In this document: positions 50,284 through 61,444 of the stretch, one piece after another
Layout of the letters: every line of letters begins with the position of its first letter
How positions within the stretch are numbered: the first letter of the stretch is position 1
Assembly (NCBI GenBank): GCA_017591395.1
Contig: WEDG01005331.1
Span: forward strand, 62,001-126,000
DNA length: 64,000 bases
Source of the DNA: Schistocephalus solidus
Taxonomy: Eukaryota; Platyhelminthes; Cestoda; Diphyllobothriidea; Diphyllobothriidae
Direction of reading: 5' to 3'
Position numbers and translations under genes: made by a program
The notes under the pieces: model-generated
Databases searched by the model: none
What the model saw: only the letters and a program-made list of their open reading frames with translations
Told to the model about the DNA's origin: nothing

Positions 50284-53200
50284 CTAAAACAACGAAAGGT
50301 TCGATAAGGATAAGGGAAAAGAGAGAGCAAAAGGGTCAAATGCCTAGTTAAGGGGCAGTTTTATCGTAAAACTCTTAAATCAGGTCATGTAAATTTGCTC
50401 GTTTTTGAATGCGTACAAACGGTTCAAAGTACAGCAATCAAACGAGTAGTGTCTGGATCCAGGAAATCCACTAGAAGCCACTAAGTGTTCTAAATTAGCT
50501 TGGGCGCGTAGAACTAAATTGAGAAAACTTGCCGGTAGCAGTTGTAGGAAATATTGTAGCATGTATGTACATATACGAAAGAAATGAACGCACAAGGGGC
50601 GGACGGCTATAAGGTGAAATCCAAAACGAGCTCCTTTTAAGGAAGAAATGAGGGAAAAAGTGATGGTACGAAGTATAACTATGCCGAGACAAGCATAATC
50701 GACGTCTCTAAACTTGTCACCTGTAAAGAATTTAGATAACAGGCGCGCAAGAATTCTGGTAATGTGCTAACATGTTAGATTCAAAACGAACTTTTAAGAG
50801 AAGCGTTCACAGTATTGAAGGTCAAAAAAATATTAAATTATGGCCATTATAAAAGATAATGTTGCATGCGCGAAGGACAGATTGTAGTGCCTCGAAACAA
50901 AATGATGCCTGTCAAATGATAGGCCAATGAGCAATCGGAACATGATTACCCTCTAAAACATTAAGCCAGACAACCTAGCTATCCTTTCAGAGGATTGAAT
51001 GAACATTTTGCACAAGGTATAGGAATTTACAGTTGCAAATAGAGAAAGTGTAGAGACGCAGACGATGAGAATGACATGTAAACGAGAGGGCTGAAAGATA
51101 CGAGGCCCCCGGAGAGAGTGCCCACTGATCAAAGTGCATATAAATACAGGGTGAACCTTCGGGTTGCTCTTATAAAACAACTAAACTGGTCATAAATACG
51201 GCATCTTAAGGACTTTTAGATGCCCCGAAAATATTAAAACCGGGAAGCCTTATTTAAAAGTCTTCTAAGGCGCCAAACAAACTAGACGTACGCTCCAGTC
51301 GATGGAGTAAAGGATGATATTTGCGATGAAATGCACCCAAACGTAAATATACTCGAATCCTATCACGGAAAACAAAGCCAATCATTGAGAAATACGACAT
51401 TTCTTGTAGTTAAAGGGAGCCAAGAAATAAAATATTCCCCAAGATCACTGATACTCACTAATAACGCAAAGCCCCAAGTGCGTGGACTCAGGCTAGCGAA
51501 CGGTAGTTCAAGAGAAATGCAATTTTTCCAATGATGCTTTCAGAAACTGTTGATGCGCAAAGTAAACCTTTGTTGAGTGCATATGTTTACATATATACGG
51601 ATCCAGACCTCAAACGAAATATTTTGGCTACTAAACTCGAAGTTCAAACAGAAAACAAACACGTACTAGGTAAATACAGGTCTCGCATATTATTCGCAAT
51701 CTGCCTTTAATCGCGACAGGGTTTCGTCTGTATTCCAGTAGCACTCAGTCACAGAAATACATACATTTATAATCTGCGAGGCAGGTAATCCTGGTTTAAA
51801 GATTTTTTCGTCAGCACAAAAAGAGGGTTATCGTACATACTACACCACAAAACTCGACGACTGAGTTCAACAGTGATTGATGTGGCTTACACAACTTCAA
51901 TCTTCGCAGTAGGAGGTGCCACGAGTAAACAAGATTTTACTGGTATAACAATGCTAGATATCTATAGCCTGAACAGAAGCAAAGACAAAGCAGAAACGGG
52001 TCCCTTCGAGCTGTTAGAATACATAAATTCATAAAATAACGACATGTATCAAAATAAAACTATGAGATAGAATGAGAAAGCACACGAGGTGCATACTAAC
52101 ACGAAAAAATCCCAACACAGCGGCAAAGGAAAAAGCTTTCAAAGTGGAAACACCCTTGACTGATTTTTGTCTATTATAACAAACACATTTTAATGATGGC
52201 GTAGGTAGCATTCAGAGCCAAGCCATTTCAAAGAACTGGAAGGTAAAGTTAAATGTATTACATATATAAGCTCTAAAAAATCTGTAGATTTTAGGATTCG
52301 CGAAGCTAAACTTCAGCACTTGTCCTAACTGCAATTTTCTCAATATTGGCAAGGCTCACGACTATTTATTCTGTATAATAATTTCATTCCTGTTAGGCTG
52401 AAGACCCCAAAAGCCATTGTGTTCTGTCTCCTGACTATTATTATGGTTCTGTTAGACGCTTTTGTGTTGAAAACTACAATTTCACAATCCACGCACTCAG
52501 AATTCACCCATTATGGCTTTAAGCTTTAGCTGTATCACCTGTATGACGGCAGTCGTTTCAGGGTTCGAAGATAACGTGATTCACGAGATTTTAAATCAAT
52601 TCAATTCAATATATTGAGGGAAATAGGCATCGACCTTTGAGTACCCTCTTTGTAACTTGAAATTAAGTTCGGTATAGAGAGAAACCATGTGGTTTGCAAA
52701 ATTTCAAAGGCGATCATAAAATAGGACAAGTGGTGCGTGAGTCTCGAGGGTTAAGTTAAATTCCTCATGGCAAAAAAATCAAATCAAGGAATAATTAGCA
52801 CTTAATCATAAACTTATGGCCTGAAATGTGTCTAACGATAAATTTAAGTTGGCTGCTTTTTTTCGAAAACATCTAGAATAATACTTATTGGCGTAAGCAC
52901 CAAGACCGTTTTGAACATTGGCATTTTATAATAATTTTAATGTCAGGTAAACAAAGTTTGATCTCTCGCCTCAAAACAACCTGATAAAACCTAACCTGTA
53001 CACTTTTGTTCCAAGAAAACAACACTTAGTGCATGCGGAAGCCATCAAAGTAACAACAAATTGCACTGTGGATGTAGAAGTGCTTTTTCTTACCACAAAT
53101 TTAACTAAAGTGGCAACATTCACAACTGTAATCTCCAGCTAGGCATATGAAAGCAAAAAACGTGACATAAACCCTTGGCATTGGTTACAGAAGGAAAAAA

Positions 53201-53385
53201 GATTCCTGAAGCCATAAAATGGTACTCAAGGAAGTCTTGATTCAACAATGATGGAAAAAATAATCAGTGGATTAGAACAAATTCCCGAATTCATGTTACA
53301 TTTAGACCGTTGCTAAAGATGATTTACTTAATTTTCCTTAGCGGAGTTGGTGCAGCAACACTGATAGGCTCTAAATATACCACAC
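50284..53385. other. AT-rich intergenic stretch upstream of G-beta
   Basis: No exon, tRNA or recognisable repeat is visible. A promoter cannot be placed because the first exon is not known. Confidence 0.3.
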
Positions 53386-53880
53386 ATGCCACTTCATAAA
53401 CCACATTGCCTTCTTGACAAGGCAATTTCAAGGCTACCAAGGGAGGGGGGTGGCTTGGTCGCCGTGGCTTACAAAGTTCAAAAATCTATCTATCGGTTTC
53501 ACATGTGTCCTAGTTGGCAGAGCATTCGACAAGCTTTAGTGTGTGCGGATAGGATCTCCCACAAAGGAGAGCACCATATATACCACGCAAAGGGGCACCT
53601 ACTCAGCCGGATTTCTAGTCGTTCAATCACACCAAAATATATCCAGGGGAACCGAGTTTTCTCGTTTATTAGTAACCCTCTAACAACGACCCTACGCACG
53701 TCATGATAGACTTGTGGGTGCCGACACGCTCGAAGCTGTCTTCCGACTCGATGGAGTGCGCGGCATCTGAACCCGAGCTCAGGTTTGACCTTGAGGGCGA
53801 TTGCGCTGTCTGTGCAGCCCAAAACCGATGAATTATTCAGATGACAGTGCGCAACCGTCCGCGGATGCATCCCTGCCTGA
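53386..53880. other. Unexplained less AT-rich island with a tRNA-like stretch
   Basis: Sequence of higher GC within AT-rich surroundings, open on both strands (106 codons plus, 123 codons minus) without a recognisable domain. Near 53512-53532 TCCTAGTTGGCAGAGCATTCG resembles an A box and D arm, with no convincing B box or cloverleaf. It could be an unrecorded repeat or SINE. Confidence 0.25.
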
Positions 53881-55039
53881 TGCAGAATGCTGGTTCCTTA
53901 AAAAGACAAAATGAATGTAAACCCACTACACTTGTGCTAACCCTTCCTCGTTCCGAACTTCTATCATCATACGGGTATCAGTTCTTTCTCCCGAATAACA
54001 TAAAATTAGAAAAAAACGAACAAATATATTTATCCACCAGTTCCTTTTTTCACTGCTAGCCTGATTAAAACTGCATATTTCTCCTGATATTGCCTGTAAA
54101 CTGACATTAAATGCAATTATTTATTTATTTAAAGACAAAGATTTATTTTACTGAGGTATGTACTGAAGTGCAACGAGTTGGGATTACCCATGGTCGTCCC
54201 CTCTTTTTTCCCTCCTCCGTATGTCATTCCGCTGTCAGAACCTCTCAGCCATCTATTAAGGGGAATGTTAACCGATGCTTGTGGGGCGCGAAGGCCTGTT
54301 TTAATGAATGCTACCATATCACTAGCATGTGTTGCACTGCCTCTTCAGAAAATCAAATTCACCATCAGTTACCACACCCATCAACGCAATGAGCATCACT
54401 GACGAGGTTAGGAATAATTTATAAGAAGATCCGCATTTCCTCCTGGCGAATCTACTGAAGGTGATCAAGCAGGTGGACGTTGGCATATTTAGAATTTATA
54501 TTTGGTTAGCGCCGGGAAGGAACTGTCGAAACAAACATGAGTACCTCAATAAAATTATGACAATGTGTGCAGATAAGATGTACAAATATTTAATAATGTA
54601 GTCAGAAATTGTCCTGTTAGGGCAATAGTTAGCGATGGTTTGAAATTAATTTTGAACTAGAAAATAGGCAGTGAAAATACTCTTACCTTGAAAATGGAGG
54701 AAGAGTTCAATAGGCTTCCATTTTCGAAAAGAGAAAAGGAGAAAAACTGCTGAGGAAAATAAGGAAAGGAAGTTGAGTTGGTCAATACTGCAGTAGTATT
54801 TCAGAATGAGATAATGAAATTTCGATACGGTTTGTTCTTGATCACTAAGGCGGATAAAACTAAGTCTCGCGAAAAGGCGTCATTGAACTTGAGGCCTCAG
54901 CATCTTAGAATCCAGAATTGAGTCACTTTAAGCCCATTTAAGTCAGTTTATTGAGGGAATTAGACTTTCGACCTTGAGCTTCCTATTCACATTCAAAAAT
55001 GACAAAAGAATAAACGTTTACAGCAATAACTCTGACAAA
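53881..55039. other. AT-rich stretch without recognised features
   Basis: Nothing beyond chance frames; the plus-strand frames at 54111-54402 overlap in two phases and match nothing. Confidence 0.3.
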
Positions 55040-56165
55040 TGTAAACGTAAGGTCATCGATATGTGTGGGACAGGCAAAAGCTGCCACCACTGACACAAGC
55101 TTCATTATATGTACAATAGTTTCTCAGCAAATGAGTATCTAGTTTGCATTTAAATGTGTCAACGGTTTCTGAAAGGACCACCTCATCAGGAAATCCATTC
55201 CATGCACCGACGACCCTCTGCGAAAAGGCGTTCCATCGGACGTCCGTGTGGGCTAATTTCCTGGGCAGTTTAAAGGGATGACCCCGCAGATATTCTGTCT
55301 CAGCCAATTCGAAGAAGTCAGCCTATTCTAGGCACACTCACGCCTTTGATAATCCGGTAGGTTTGGAGGAGGTCATCGCGTAGTTGCCTGAAATTGAGAG
55401 TTAACAATTCAAGTTCAACTAGTCTGGTTTCGTAAGACAGGTGACTAAGATTCTTGACCATCTTCGTAGCCCTCGTTTGTACTCGTTTGGAGCTGTAGAT
55501 AATCCTTCTTAAACTACGGACGCTAGGCCTGGACGGCATATTACAAGTGATATCGAACAAATGCTCCGTAGGTTTTTCGAAATAGTTCCTTATCAATCTG
55601 CACAAATCCGCATCTAAGCGCAAATTAAACTTGTGTTGCGCGTTTAGCTGCCTCTACACACTGTGAAAATGGTTTGAGTGAGGAGTTTATTAGAACACCG
55701 AGGTCCTTCTGTTCCTCAACAATAAAAAGGGGCTGCCCATTGAGAAGGCATTGGTAGGAAGCATCCTCCTCCCTTGTCCTTTTGGTACGCAGTCTTAGGA
55801 CCACACACTTCCGAACGTTAAAATTTAAGAGCCAACGAGCAGACCAGCTGATAAGATGGTTGAGACTCTCTTGAAGTGTGTGCCTATCGGCATCTGATCT
55901 GATGACCCTCCACAATTTAACATCGTCTGCAAACATGATGGCGCCGCAACCCAGGTCTTCAACGCAGTCGTTTATATAGAATAAGAAGAGTAATGGTCCT
56001 AAGACGGAGCCTTGGTGGACACCACTTAGAACCGGAGGAGGTGTTGACTTCAAGATATCGATGCCCACAGTTTGAAATCTTGCCGTAAGAAATCCGCAAT
56101 CCATGTCAGTAGCATACCTCTTATTCCAATTTCAGATAATTTATAGATTTCTGATGATGGGGAGT
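55040..56165 (-). pseudogene. CR1-like LINE fragment 1 (reverse transcriptase C-terminal half)
   Basis: Reading the minus strand: SEIGIRGMLLTWI (56135), a frameshift near 56085, then SGVHQGSVLGPLLFLFYIND and the catalytic IMFADDVKLWR (about 55930) with both Asp intact. EEQKDLGVLINSSLKP (55700) and RVQTRATKMVKNLSHLSYE (55480) follow, and after a further frameshift near 55318 the terminal motif LRGHPFKLPRKLAHTDVRWN with WNGFPDEVV (55300-55170). This order is typical of CR1/SR1-like flatworm LINEs. It is 5'-truncated at a sharp junction with another LINE fragment. Confidence 0.82.
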
Positions 56166-56169
56166 ATCC

Positions 56170-57430
56170 AAAGAAACAGGAGCATTTTAGACCTTGTACG
56201 TCCGAATGACTTCGTCGTTTGAATGACTGGTGGTATGAGGAGACATCAGGGTTCCTGGGGATATGAGGTAGAGAAAAATAGCTTCAAGAAGGTTACTTAA
56301 ATTCCAGATGGTCTGCACTCCGAGTCATGGAGAAAGCGGCTAGGAAAAGATGAGGAAATAAAAGTTCAATGGAATCAGTGTTGAAATAAATGTACATTCT
56401 TCGCTGAAATGCAGATAGACTAGTTAACGACCTTATTTCAATTGGCAAGTTATTCCTAATAAAGATATACCTAGAAGCAAAGAAAAGAGAGCGTTTACAT
56501 TTGGAGGATGCAGGAGGAGGTATAATTAACGCAGCATTTCTTAGGTTATAAGGAAGACAGAAAGCTTGGGGAGATTTCAGCTTTTATTAAGTCGAAAGAG
56601 GAGACAAAAGCCTGCTTTAAGTCTCCTGATCCAAAGACATTTTAGTTGAGTAGGAAGTATTTGAAAGAGTCGGATACAGGAGTTTCTGTGAAATGACTTT
56701 GGACATTTTCAATTGTTGAACGGATAGATCCTTTCATTAAACAGAAGAAAGGGCAGCAACAAACAAACGATAAAGTCTTAATTTAGTTGCAGGAACGTAG
56801 AAATTATAACAAAGAAAGCCGCAAATCTGAGCAGCATTGACCGTAATTATATCGGCATGAGGCGAAATATCTAATTTATTGGTGCAGCGAAGTCCTTGAT
56901 GGAGGAACATTCGGTCATAGCAAAACCTTTAAAAATACCAGGTTACAGCAGCCTTACAGACCCAAAAAACATGTAGCGACACTTAGAATGCGAGAACTCA
57001 ATATGCCGTGTGAAGCTCCACACCGAAAGACCTTCTTAGTCCGAATGAATTTGATCTAGGTATCTTTCGGCCGTAGAGTTAGAGAAGGAATGCACGCATT
57101 TGAGATCATCAGCATAAATTTAAGATGGAAAATGTTTAACCATCGATGAAATATCATTTATGTTAAGTAAGAACAACAAAAGACCTAACACGGAAACTTG
57201 AAGGACACCACTCACAATCGCGGTAGCAATAGTGTATGAGGACCCCACTAAAATCTTTTGTATTCGATCAGACAAGTATGATTTAATAAAGTCAGCAAGT
57301 GGACTACGAAATCCTATAGCCTCTAATTTAGCTAACGTCGTCTATGAGGCCCGTTATCGAATGGCTTGCGAAGATCAAAATCGATAACTATTGAATGCCC
57401 ACGTCGGGGTACACCACTCTCCATGGAATT
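56170..57430 (-). pseudogene. CR1-like LINE fragment 2, older and more decayed
   Basis: The minus strand encodes a reverse transcriptase core: VIDFDLRKPFDNG (motif A, 57400), IGFRSPLADFIKSYLSDRIQ (57310), SGVLQVSVLGLLLFLLNIND (57190), then a TAA and IYADDLKCVHSFSN (57110) with the YADD pair kept. Further C-terminal sequence can be followed with many stops toward 56170. It is a different element from fragment 1, and the two abut without host sequence between them. Confidence 0.72.
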
Positions 57431-57469
57431 AAGTCCTGTGTTCGCACTGTATCAGAGGCTCTAATCTTA

Positions 57470-59420
57470 AAGACCTGCTCCTGCAAACTTGTGTGGAATG
57501 TCGCCTAGTCCTAACCAACAACATTTTCCGTCTTCCAACGCGGGAGAAACTAACGTGCATATACCTCCGATCGCAGCAGTCACAACTGCTTGACTTTGTT
57601 CTCGTCCGGAGGCGAGAACGCTACGGTGGGCTGGTGACAACTACTTGATCGATTACTACATCCCCAGCTCCGAGGTTAGGCCGCGACTAAAACCTCAAAG
57701 ACGACCACCAGGTATGCTTAATAATGTTCTGCAGAAGGTGACTGCTTGCTTCTTGTAATTAAGCAGTCAACTGGCCACTCGCGTAGAAAAACTGCAGAAC
57801 ACGGCTAACAACGTCATCTTGGAGACAAAATAGTGCAAACTACAGCAAACATCAACTTTCCTGACCTGGACGAACTTGTATACGCGCTGCCCTAATATCA
57901 GGACTGGTTTTCTGACAACAACACAGACATCACCGATCTACTCATCGAGAAAAATACTTTGCAAAAAGTCTGTGATAACTGCAGAACCGACGCAAACTGA
58001 GCGGCCTTTCAAAGGTTGCCGCCTGTTACAGCACTGGATGAAGTAGATTTAATATAAGGTAGGATCAAGAGTTTGAGAATATGCAAGGATACGAGTTTTC
58101 TCGCGTAAATTTAGACGGTTAATGGCCACCGCGTGATTGCTTAGTTCCAACGGATCAAAGGTTCTTAGAGATGAAGCAAAAATCCTGAAAATTTAAAAAC
58201 ATCCTAAGTCGAATGTCCACAACCTTCGTTTTTCCCCACCCAAATGCTATATTAAGTGTGAACGAACAAAAACCTGGACATTCAACCTCCCCTCTCAGAC
58301 ACAAGGAGAGCCGTACACTACCTACCCAGGTGGAACATGGCGGTCCCTGGTTAATGGACCAACTTAAAACGCCTTTTAAGGCGATTGGTTTGCATAGACG
58401 AGTATCTCAGGGGTTCACACACTCCACCACTGCTCATGTCTACAAGAGGCAGAGAAACGGACTGCTATGTGACACCAACGGAGGAATCTTGCTGTTGAAC
58501 ATTGCATCCTCCTCAATCGTTTCACCAGCCATCTGGATCAGGGACTTTTTCGCAAAGCATGTGTGGATTCCATTGCAACGGAAACACCCTCAGCAGGGTC
58601 TTCATATTCAAAGGGACATAGACCCCTTAGCCTGCGGATATGTGAACTTCGCGCTGACCCCAATAAATACAAGATATTGGTCATGGAACAACCAGAACCA
58701 GAGGTGGGAAACATAATACACAGGAGTGATGGGAATGGAACTCAATTCGCATCGGTTGACGATTTCTTCCGTCCAGTAAATATCATCCCAAGAAACATCA
58801 AGACTGACGTCAAAATAGCGACTTGAGTCTCATGAGCCAGCCAGGCATTCAACCGGCTAGAGACGTTTGTCTGTGATTGTCACATTCTTCACCTCAAGAT
58901 GAAAATTAAAAAGTGCAGGGTGGTTTTTAATGTGGCACTATTCTACAGGGAGGAGTCATAGACCGTCCATGCAAGCAATGTCAGATAACTCAACTTCTTC
59001 CACCTCAAATTCAATGGAAAATACTTAAGTTGAGGTGCCAGGATGGGATCGTGGATAAAGAAGCCACCATACGAACAGAAATCCTCAGGATCCACCCCAA
59101 GCTGAGGGTAATCTGACAATTTGTAACTAGTTCCGGAGGTCTGGGAGGATCTCGTTAAGAAATGACCAATCCAGAGGAAAGTATTTATGTAAGGAGCAGC
59201 AACCTTTAAACCGACCGGATCGCCGCATCCACGGTCAAATAAAAGACTCAATTCTCAACTATTGCTGACCAACAACCCCAACACCGGACCCTTTCCATCG
59301 TGACCCAGCAGTATACGGATATTCCACGCTCAGATTGGCCTCGCTGGTAATCTTCGGACTCGATGCATTACCAACAAAACACATTGGCATTCGCTCTCAG
59401 CAAATGTCTCACTGGTCTTC
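57470..59420 (+). pseudogene. Zinc-finger RTE-like LINE copy F, long but worn
   Basis: Plus strand, in the domain order of the family. Endonuclease end: CRLVLTNNIFRLPTREKLTC (57500-57560), LLDFVLVRRRERYGGLVTTT (57590-57650). Pre-RT region with QDWFSDNNTDI-like residues near 57900. RT thumb and fingers: HGGPWLMDQL, VYKRQRNGLLCDTNGGILLL (58340-58500). Connector: LKMKIKK, LNFFHLKF (58890-59000). First finger remnant: QIGLAGNLRTRCITN (59330-59375). Many stops and frameshifts. Palm motifs A and C fall in a stretch that is deleted or unreadable. It shows the element's fuller extent, including an AP-type endonuclease upstream of the RT. Confidence 0.75.
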
Positions 59421-59514
59421 AATGAATACATCCTCAATCATCACCAGTGGGCAAAGTTTCAATACCCGGCGCTCCACAGCCACCCATCACCGCAACTATC
59501 ATTCAAACCAGAAC

Positions 59515-60115
59515 CCCGACATTTCAACCGTCGATTTCAACGAAGTCCACCGTACGTTCCACAACAGGCTGATGCTTTTTTGGAAGGCGTGGTCAAATGG
59601 CACGATCGTGTTGAATGCCACGTCAAATGGCATCGGCATGCCACGCCATTGCGACGTCTGGCCGCGGCGGCAAGGCGATGCCAGACGATGCTGGTGTGCA
59701 GCAGGATGCCCATAATCTGGAAGACTAATTGTGTGAAATATATGACAGCCCAACCGTCATAGTCCGATGACATCCACCGTATGCTCCAGATCATGGTGGT
59801 GCAGGGACAGTGACTGGGCGTGATTTCGTTTAAAGTGAGAGTAGACTTGCGTTGCATCTGCCACCGTTTCTCCTTCTCCCCCATCTATGCACGGTGTCAA
59901 GACAGAGTCAAGAAGAAAGGAAATGGGAGAGGGCGCTCTTGGATGGTGTGGCCGGAGTCCCTAGGCCCCAGTCGCCCTAAGGCCTGCCACCACACCTCTC
60001 ATGTTCGGCATTTGTTATTGGAGTGTAACCCAAATAACGCCTGCAGTTGCCTGATATGGCACTGTGTTGGTCCAACGCATTTACCACGTGGCCCGTTTAG
60101 GGGGGACTGCCAGAA
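59515..60115 (-). repeat. LINE 3'-tail cassette, two overlapping pieces
   Basis: A first piece shows only CAACCGTCGATTTCAACGAA with CACCGTACGTTCC (59520). A second begins CAACCGTCATAGTCCGATGA (59751), with ATCATGGTGGTGCAGGGACA and GGTGTCAAGACAGAGTCAAG, and ends in an L module (GTTGGTCCAACGCATTTACC, CACGTGGCCCGTTTAGG). Both are antisense on plus. Between them lies a minus/plus stretch with a GCCACGTCAAATGGCAT-type duplication near 59590-59640. Confidence 0.65.
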
Positions 60116-60254
60116 CCCCCACGACGTATATGATTACCACCTCTCTCCCATTCACAACCAGTGAGACACTCCCGACCCCCCGCTAGCTACCACCCTCACC
60201 CTCACCACAACCCTTACGCAAACTACCACCACTATAACTCTAATAACCGGCGAA

Positions 60255-60665
60255 ATGGACTTGATCGCAGCCTGTCTCCATTGCGAAGTTAGCTTCTCGT
60301 CACGCATCAGCCTGATCATTCACTCAGAATCCTATCGCACCAAGAACGACAAACTAGTGCTAGGAGCTCCAACGTGCACTAGTCCCATCAACCTCCCCTT
60401 TCGTCATTTTCCACACATATTTACAAAGCGAATATGCACACATGTGCATATCCACGAGAGTGCCATACCCAATCCGCTTCGCAAACCTGACAGCACTACC
60501 GATTCCCTCCATATCAGCTTTTCTAACATTTAAACAGCTACCAAACTATACTGCGCACACTTTCACCGCACATTGAGCATCGGATTAGTTGGTTACTTGA
60601 GAGATCAGCGTCCCAACGCTGGTGAAACAGTTACAGGAACACCACCATGCGTCATCCTCGGTTCA
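60255..60665 (+). pseudogene. Zinc-finger LINE finger-region fragment
   Basis: CLHCEVSFSSRISLIIHSES (60270-60330) is a recognisable finger 2 or 4. A linker with LVLGAPTCTS and a finger 3 remnant (THVHIHESAIPNP) follow, and then a further finger lacking its first Cys pair (CAHFHRTLSIGLVGYLRDQR, 60555-60610). There is a frameshift and a stop between them. No RT is attached. Confidence 0.6.
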
Positions 60666-60711
60666 TGGACCGGTCAAGCGGTCAAAGATATGAGATGGAA
60701 TATACCCACAC

Positions 60712-61169
60712 ACGATAGTTCGACGGTCGATTTCGACGTGGTCCACTGTATGCTCCACACCAGGTGGTGCAGGGACGGTAACTTGCGCGTGAATAAGTTT
60801 TAAGTGATAGTAGTCTTGCACTGCAGCTACCGCACTCTCTCCTCCTCCCCCACATGAGCCCGGTGTCAAGACAGAGTAAAAAAGACCGAAAATGGGAGAG
60901 GGCACAGGTGCTGACACGGCCGGAGCCGCCCCAGGGTGTACCACCACACCTGGCTCGGATCCCACGGAGTGGGAGTGCCATAAGGGCCAAATTAAGAAGA
61001 AGCCATTGCAGCCTGACTATCAGTCCGCCAGTCAGCCCCTCCACACAAAACACACATTGGGCTGACCACGCGGTCCGAGTTATCCCGTCAGTTGGCAACC
61101 TTCCAAGCCATGGCTTTTAGCGCACCATGATAGTTTCAAGTGCGCCAGATCGTTTATAGTGAAATCAAT
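60712..61169 (-). repeat. LINE 3'-tail cassette (T2 plus core), terminal part of copy E
   Basis: The best full-length T2 plus core cassette. On plus it runs from GATAGTTCGACGGTCGATTT through GTGATAGTAGTCTTGCACTG, GGTGTCAAGACAGAGTAAAA and GGATCCCACGGAGTGGGAGT to CAACCTTCCAAGCCATGGCT and TAGCGCACCATGATAGTTTC. On the minus strand it follows directly from the T1 tail of the LINE at 61445-64000, showing that the cassette is a regular 3' terminal part of that element. Confidence 0.8.
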
Positions 61170-61444
61170 GGGCTGAGCTGTTGACACACATCAGGATTTA
61201 CTTACACAGGGGATATGGAGGAGCCATCGCCGTCTGACTCCCAGTACACTGGTCAGCCACTTGACACACACAACACATACACTGGACCGACGGCGTGGTC
61301 TGGTGTAAGCGTCAGATTGGCAGCCTTCAAAGCCACGGTTTCTAGGAGACCGTGATTTTATCAGGTACATTAGGATGATTGCGAGGGTTTTGTCTATGTA
61401 TTATTTTAGATGGTGTGCGCTGATGTAGCTAAGCCTCCGGTGGT
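61170..61444 (-). repeat. 3' tail (module T1) of zinc-finger LINE copy E
   Basis: Same landmarks as 6441-6769 (GGCAGCCTTCAAAGCCACGG, GATTTTATCAGGTACATTAG on plus). It lies between the LINE stop codon and the T2 cassette. Confidence 0.8.
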
